From an uncultured Oscillospiraceae bacterium (lineage in GTDB: Bacteria > Bacillota > Clostridia > Oscillospirales > Oscillospiraceae), in contig CANRNF010000006.1 in assembly GCA_947631865.1 (NCBI GenBank), positions 1-64,000 on the forward strand: DNA of 64,000 bases, in the 5' to 3' direction. The position numbers and the translations under genes were made by a program. The notes beneath the pieces were generated by a model. The model made no database searches, had not been told where the DNA came from, and was given only the letters and a program-made list of their open reading frames with translations. Shown here piece by piece: positions 61,723 to 64,000 of the stretch. Each line of letters begins with the position of its first letter. Position 1 is the stretch's first letter.

Positions 61723-62493
61723 ATGATCCGGCTGGTGGCCAGCGACATAGACGGCACGCTCATGCCCTACGGGGAGACGGAGATACGCCCGGCCGTGTTC
61801 CGCCAGATTGAGCGGCTGGCCCAAAAGGGGATCATGTTCTGTCCCGCCAGCGGCCGGCAGTATAAAAGCTTGCGGCAGCTGTTCGCCCCGGTGGCGGATA
61901 AGCTGTACTTTATGTGCGAGAATGGGGCGACCCTCTTCGGCCCCGGGGACCCGGGACCCCTGCTTGGAAAGACCTGCATGGAGCGGTCGGAGGCGGTGGC
62001 CCTGTGCCGGGCCATCGTGGCCCATCCGGACTGCGAGGTGCTCATATCCGGCCAGAACACCAGCTACCTCTGCCCCAAGCGGGAGGACATGGTGATGCTC
62101 ATCCGGGACTTCGTGCGAAACGATGTGGTGATCGTCCCGGACCCCGGCGACGTGCCGGAGGACATCGTGAAGATCGCCGCCTTCTGCCGCCGGGGCGCGG
62201 AAAAGGAACTGAACGGCCCCCTGGCCCGGTGGGGGAGGGTTTTCTCCATGGCGGTGGCAGGCGCGCCCTGGCTGGACTTCACCCTGGCGGACAAGGGCAT
62301 GGGCCTTAAGGCCCTCTGCGCCGCCACGGGGGTGGACCCCGGCGAGGTGCTGGCCTTCGGGGACAACTTCAACGACGTGCCCCTCCTGAAGGCGGCGGGT
62401 ACCGCCTACATGATGGCCGGGGCCGACCCGGAGCTGCTGGCCATGTTCCCGAACCACTGCCAGCGGGTGGAGGACGTGCTGGCCACGCTGTGA
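61723..62493 (+). CDS. Cof-type HAD phosphatase
   Basis: The 256-residue cytoplasmic protein has the HAD motif I DIDGT (Asp8 nucleophile, Asp10), motif II in ASGRQY, the Lys of motif III in ADKGMGLKAL, and motif IV GDNFNDVPLL. The C2-type cap (about 85-185) is the substrate-selecting part. Cof-type enzymes dephosphorylate sugar phosphates, pyridoxal phosphate or flavins. GGAGGGA lies six bases before the ATG at 61723. It lies upstream of pyruvate kinase but that gene has its own promoter. The substrate is not predictable. Confidence 0.92.
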   Translation: MIRLVASDIDGTLMPYGETEIRPAVFRQIERLAQKGIMFCPASGRQYKSLRQLFAPVADKLYFMCENGATLFGPGDPGPLLGKTCMERSEAVALCRAIVAHPDCEVLISGQNTSYLCPKREDMVMLIRDFVRNDVVIVPDPGDVPEDIVKIAAFCRRGAEKELNGPLARWGRVFSMAVAGAPWLDFTLADKGMGLKALCAATGVDPGEVLAFGDNFNDVPLLKAAGTAYMMAGADPELLAMFPNHCQRVEDVLATL

Positions 62494-62533
62494 TAGTTTA
62501 CATAATCCATGCAAGAACTTTTTGCGGGAACTA

Positions 62534-62562
62534 TGGAAAATAGGCGAACGGTGGTATATAAT
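62534..62562 (+). promoter_or_regulatory. promoter of the pyruvate kinase gene
   Basis: TGGAAA (62534-62539) and TATAAT (62557-62562) are 17 bases apart, 41 bases before the start codon. The -10 is perfect and the -35 matches four of six. Confidence 0.6.
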
Positions 62563-62603
62563 GAAGTATCTGATAAAAACCGACTGACAAGGAGGCCATA
62601 CAT

Positions 62604-64000
62604 ATGAGAAGAACAAAGATCATCTGCACCCTTGGTCCCGCGGTGGACAGCGAGGAGATGATCCGCAGCCTGATCAAGGCCGGCATGGACGGGGCCCGGT
62701 TCAACTTCTCCCACGGCACCCATGAGGAGCACCTGGAGCGGCTCAATATGCTCAACAACGTCCGGGACAGCATCAGCCGTCCCGTGGCCACCATCCTGGA
62801 CACCAAGGGCCCGGAGATCCGCATCCGCACCTTCGCGAACGGCCCCATCACCCTGGCTGCGGGCGACACCTTCACCCTCACCACCGAGGAGGCGGAGGGG
62901 GACCAGAGCCGTGTGGCCGTGACCTATAAGGACCTCCATAAGGAGGTGTCCGTGGGCCAGGAGATCCTCATCGACGACGGTCTCGTGGCCATGCGTGTGG
63001 AGAAGATCGAGAAGCGGAACATCGTCTGCACTGTGGAGAACGGCGGGGCGCTTTCCAACCACAAGTCCATCAATATCCCCGGAGCCAGCATCCATCTGCC
63101 CGCCATCACCGAGAAGGACATCGACGATATCCGCTTCGGCGTGGAGCACGACTTCGACTACATCGCCGCCTCCTTTGTCCGCAAGGCCGCGGACGTGAAG
63201 GAGATACGTAAGGTCCTGCACGAGTGCGGAGGCGATATGGTGAAGATCATCGCCAAGATCGAGAACCAGGAGGGCGTGGACAATCTGGACGAGATCATCG
63301 CCGCCGCCGACGGCGTGATGGTGGCCCGGGGCGACCTGGGCGTGGAGGTGCCCGCGGCCCGGGTGCCCATCATCCAGAAGAAGATGATCGACAAGTGCCT
63401 TCTGGAGAGCAAGCCGGTCATCACCGCCACCCAGATGCTGGACTCCATGATCCGCAACCCCCGGCCCACCCGGGCGGAGGTGTCCGACGTGGCCAACGCC
63501 GTGTTCGACGGCACCAGCTGCGTCATGCTCTCCGGCGAGACCGCCAGCGGCAAGTATCCCATCGAGGCCCTCACCGCCATGAACGACATCGTCACCGAGG
63601 CGGAGGCCGCCGCCGGCTATTGGCGCAAGTTCAAGGAATTTGAGCTTGTAAAGGCCCCCAGCATCAACGACGCCATCACCCATACCTGCACCCTCACCGC
63701 CAAGGACCTGAATGCCAAGGCCATCCTCACCGCCACGGCCTCCGGCAGCACCGCCCGGTATATCTCCCGGTTCCGCCCGGGCTGTCCGGTGGTGGCCCTG
63801 ACCATGCACGAGAAGGTCCGGCGGCAGCTGGCCCTTTGCTGGGGCGTGGTGCCCGTGCTCACCGGGGAGGTCACCTCCACGGACCGCATCCTCTCCATGG
63901 CCTGCCAGGTGGCCGTCCGGGAGAAGCTGGTCAAAAAGGGCGACACGGTGGTCATCACTGCCGGCGTGCCCCTGGGACGGAGCTCCAGCACCAACCTTCT
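62604..64000 (+). CDS. pyk: pyruvate kinase, cut by window end
   Basis: 465 codons are visible and the end is beyond the window. It starts MRRTKIICTLGPAV; the barrel carries ARFNFSHGTHEEH, DTKGPEIR, the catalytic Lys in IIAKIENQEGVDNLDEI, MVARGDLGVEVP and the signature TATQMLDSMI. The small B domain is about 70-170. The C-terminal allosteric domain (ATASGSTARYISRFRP) is present; Firmicute enzymes often continue with a PEP-utiliser domain, which may lie beyond the window. It makes ATP and pyruvate from PEP and ADP, the last glycolytic step for the sugars released by the glycosidases. AAGGAGG is eight bases before the ATG. Confidence 0.97.
   Translation, partial: MRRTKIICTLGPAVDSEEMIRSLIKAGMDGARFNFSHGTHEEHLERLNMLNNVRDSISRPVATILDTKGPEIRIRTFANGPITLAAGDTFTLTTEEAEGDQSRVAVTYKDLHKEVSVGQEILIDDGLVAMRVEKIEKRNIVCTVENGGALSNHKSINIPGASIHLPAITEKDIDDIRFGVEHDFDYIAASFVRKAADVKEIRKVLHECGGDMVKIIAKIENQEGVDNLDEIIAAADGVMVARGDLGVEVPAARVPIIQKKMIDKCLLESKPVITATQMLDSMIRNPRPTRAEVSDVANAVFDGTSCVMLSGETASGKYPIEALTAMNDIVTEAEAAAGYWRKFKEFELVKAPSINDAITHTCTLTAKDLNAKAILTATASGSTARYISRFRPGCPVVALTMHEKVRRQLALCWGVVPVLTGEVTSTDRILSMACQVAVREKLVKKGDTVVITAGVPLGRSSSTNL

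Noticed and set aside
61549-62616. Long N-terminal extension of the MATE frame
   Set aside because: The extension is antisense to the HAD phosphatase gene; the ATG at 61548 has a good ribosome site and gives a normal MATE length.

Overview
The window is GC-rich DNA from what looks like an endospore-forming, anaerobic gut-type Clostridia, probably of the Oscillospiraceae or a close relative. The evidence is an alpha/beta-type small acid-soluble spore protein gene, strong AGGAGG ribosome binding sites, many ABC sugar importers without their own ATPase, DUF624/YesL proteins, and an intergenic CCCCCTTGTCAAAGGGGG-type repeat that I associate with that family. This placement is inference. No rRNA, tRNA, CRISPR array, integrase or transposase was seen.

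Layout. (1) About 1-17.35 kb, mostly minus strand: an alpha/beta hydrolase (cut by the window edge), a domain-permuted GH3 beta-glucosidase, a ribbon-helix-helix protein with a sugar-sensor/GGDEF protein (plus strand), an AraC-type response regulator without its phosphoacceptor Asp, a sugar ABC importer, two large inverting glucoside phosphorylases (GH94 and GH94-like) and a DUF624 protein. This reads as a beta-glucan oligosaccharide uptake and phosphorolysis locus. (2) 17.4-21.5 kb: a membrane protein with a C39-type cysteine peptidase, the spore protein, a low-GC scar with two gene remnants, and an extended SDR. (3) 21.7-43.9 kb: a glycosidase island with GH43, GH95, a LacI regulator, an LplB/LplC/LplA-type importer, DUF624, two GH31 alpha-xylosidases, GH42, a beta-lactamase-fold hydrolase and GH2. 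These activities match the fucose, galactose and xylose side chains of xyloglucan. No glycosidase here has a signal peptide, so oligosaccharides are probably imported whole and trimmed inside the cell. (4) 43.9-54.8 kb: a P1-family aminopeptidase, an L-Ala-D/L-Glu epimerase, a complete Opp/Dpp importer, a class A beta-lactamase-fold hydrolase, an NlpC/P60 endopeptidase and DppA. It is a rearranged counterpart of the Bacillus subtilis dpp-ykf muropeptide operon. (5) 54.8-64 kb: D-aminoacylase overlapping a zinc-type macrodomain protein, a membrane protein, an ACT-domain protein, an FMN reductase, HtrA, MATE, a HAD phosphatase and pyruvate kinase (cut by the window end).

Together the genes describe a cell that scavenges plant beta-glucan or xyloglucan oligosaccharides and cell-wall peptides, degrades them intracellularly and feeds glycolysis. 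The parts I find least explained by known systems are the RHH plus sugar-sensor/GGDEF pair with its promoter palindrome, the phosphoacceptor-less YesN regulator, the membrane protein/C39 pair, and the low-GC scar near 20.3 kb.
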